Positions 63,533 to 64,000 of a DNA stretch of 64,000 bases are shown here, one piece after another. Source of the stretch: Colias croceus (taxonomy: Eukaryota; Arthropoda; Insecta; Lepidoptera; Pieridae); assembly GCF_905220415.1 (NCBI RefSeq), contig NC_059568.1:434001-498000 (forward strand). The letters are read 5' to 3'. The first letter of the stretch is position 1; every line of letters begins with the position of its first letter. Both the position numbers and the translations under genes were made by a program. Under the pieces are notes generated by a model. It was not told the DNA's origin. It did no database searches and was given only the letters and a program-made list of their open reading frames with translations.

Positions 63533-63971
63533 GTACGGTGTCGCCTTGGTCGGAGTTCGCCCCGCCGAACTACCAGAATTTTATGAGGAAACGATATTAT
63601 TAAATCCCGGTCCGAGACACATAATGAAAGCGAGTGATACATGTTATTATATGAGCATCACAAAAGAGGAGAATTCCGCTTTTGTTTCCGACAAACAGGC
63701 GGAGAAACCGATAGCAAAAGATCAGACAGCTTGTAGCCTGGTCTCTAACGAGAGGGACGCGGAAGAGGGAGGCGGGCGGAAAAGAGCAGACGGTAGTAAA
63801 ATGGATCCATTCGACCTCCCAAAAGTGGTTCTACAAGCTCCCGCAAGTTCAAATGCATCGCCATCACGCCATACTGTTTCATCCGCTAATTTTACTATGA
63901 CTAGCTGTGAGTGCCACAGTGATTACAAAAGTAGGCCGATACCTTTGCCTGTATTTGATAGAGACGGCTAG
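63533..63971 (+). CDS. slo2: SLO2 potassium channel, exon 13 (partial gene, linker after RCK1)
   Basis: (K)YGVALVGVRPAELPEFYEET, then LLNPGPRHIMKASDTCYYMS and ITKEENSAF, all conserved, followed by a polar, poorly conserved linker. The frame reaches TAG at 63969-63971. SLO2 channels continue for several hundred residues with a second RCK domain, so this is unlikely to be the true end. A donor-like GTGAGT at 63907 could end the exon before the stop codon. In total 686 codons can be read from exon 1 to this TAG. Confidence 0.85.
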
Positions 63972-64000
63972 CATTCGACCTACTTTTTATTAATTTTGCT

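Noticed and set aside
1..64000. CRISPR arrays, bacterial operons, tRNA or rRNA genes
   Set aside because: I found no spaced repeats, no ribosomal or tRNA-like sequence that I could support, and the gene structure is eukaryotic.

Overview
The window is AT-rich eukaryotic genomic DNA from an insect, most likely a moth or butterfly. The evidence is introns with GT/AG borders in a nervous-system ion-channel gene, many short Helitron-type repeats of the kind common in Lepidoptera (starting TC, ending CTAG, inserted between A and T), and insect-type R1, CR1/Daphne, Jockey, RTE and BEL/Pao retroelements. It holds no operons, CRISPR arrays or bacterial features. All family names come from reading motifs; no database search was run.

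Host gene: one gene was recognised, a sodium-activated (SLO2/Slack, KCNT family) potassium channel on the + strand. Thirteen coding exons were placed by hand from conserved peptides and matching splice phases. The first coding exon (21808-21878) is about 22.7 kb upstream of exon 2 (44609-44688). A 15 kb intron follows, and exons 3-13 are packed into 59669-63971. They encode the N-terminus, S1-S6 with a GYGD selectivity filter, and the first RCK domain. The second RCK domain must lie beyond the right edge, so the gene is cut off by the window.

Left part (1-21.8 kb): gene-poor DNA with Helitron-like copies, short inverted-repeat elements, and a large minus-strand R1-clade retrotransposon (about 4636-14820). 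A complete CR1/Daphne-like retrotransposon (about 8878-13735, same strand) is inserted in ORF1 of the R1-clade element.

Intron 1 (21.9-44.6 kb): an apparently complete BEL/Pao LTR retrotransposon (27988-34050) lies antisense to the channel gene, with one uninterrupted polyprotein, identical 197-bp LTRs and a 5-bp target duplication. Next to it are a 682-bp palindromic TA-flanked element and a Helitron-like copy.

Intron 2 (44.7-59.7 kb): an old, frameshifted RTE-clade element (about 48534-57456, minus strand) has been hit twice. One insertion is a non-autonomous LTR element (48716-50523) with a seven-copy 67-bp tandem array. The other is a Jockey-clade element (52031-54959) whose 5' part is inverted (twin priming), with a 12-bp target duplication and a 39-base poly-A tail. 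A 1.4-kb inverted-repeat element (57457-58894) lies beside the RTE.

The most notable structures are the nested insertions and the inverted Jockey copy. I found no clearly new biological system.
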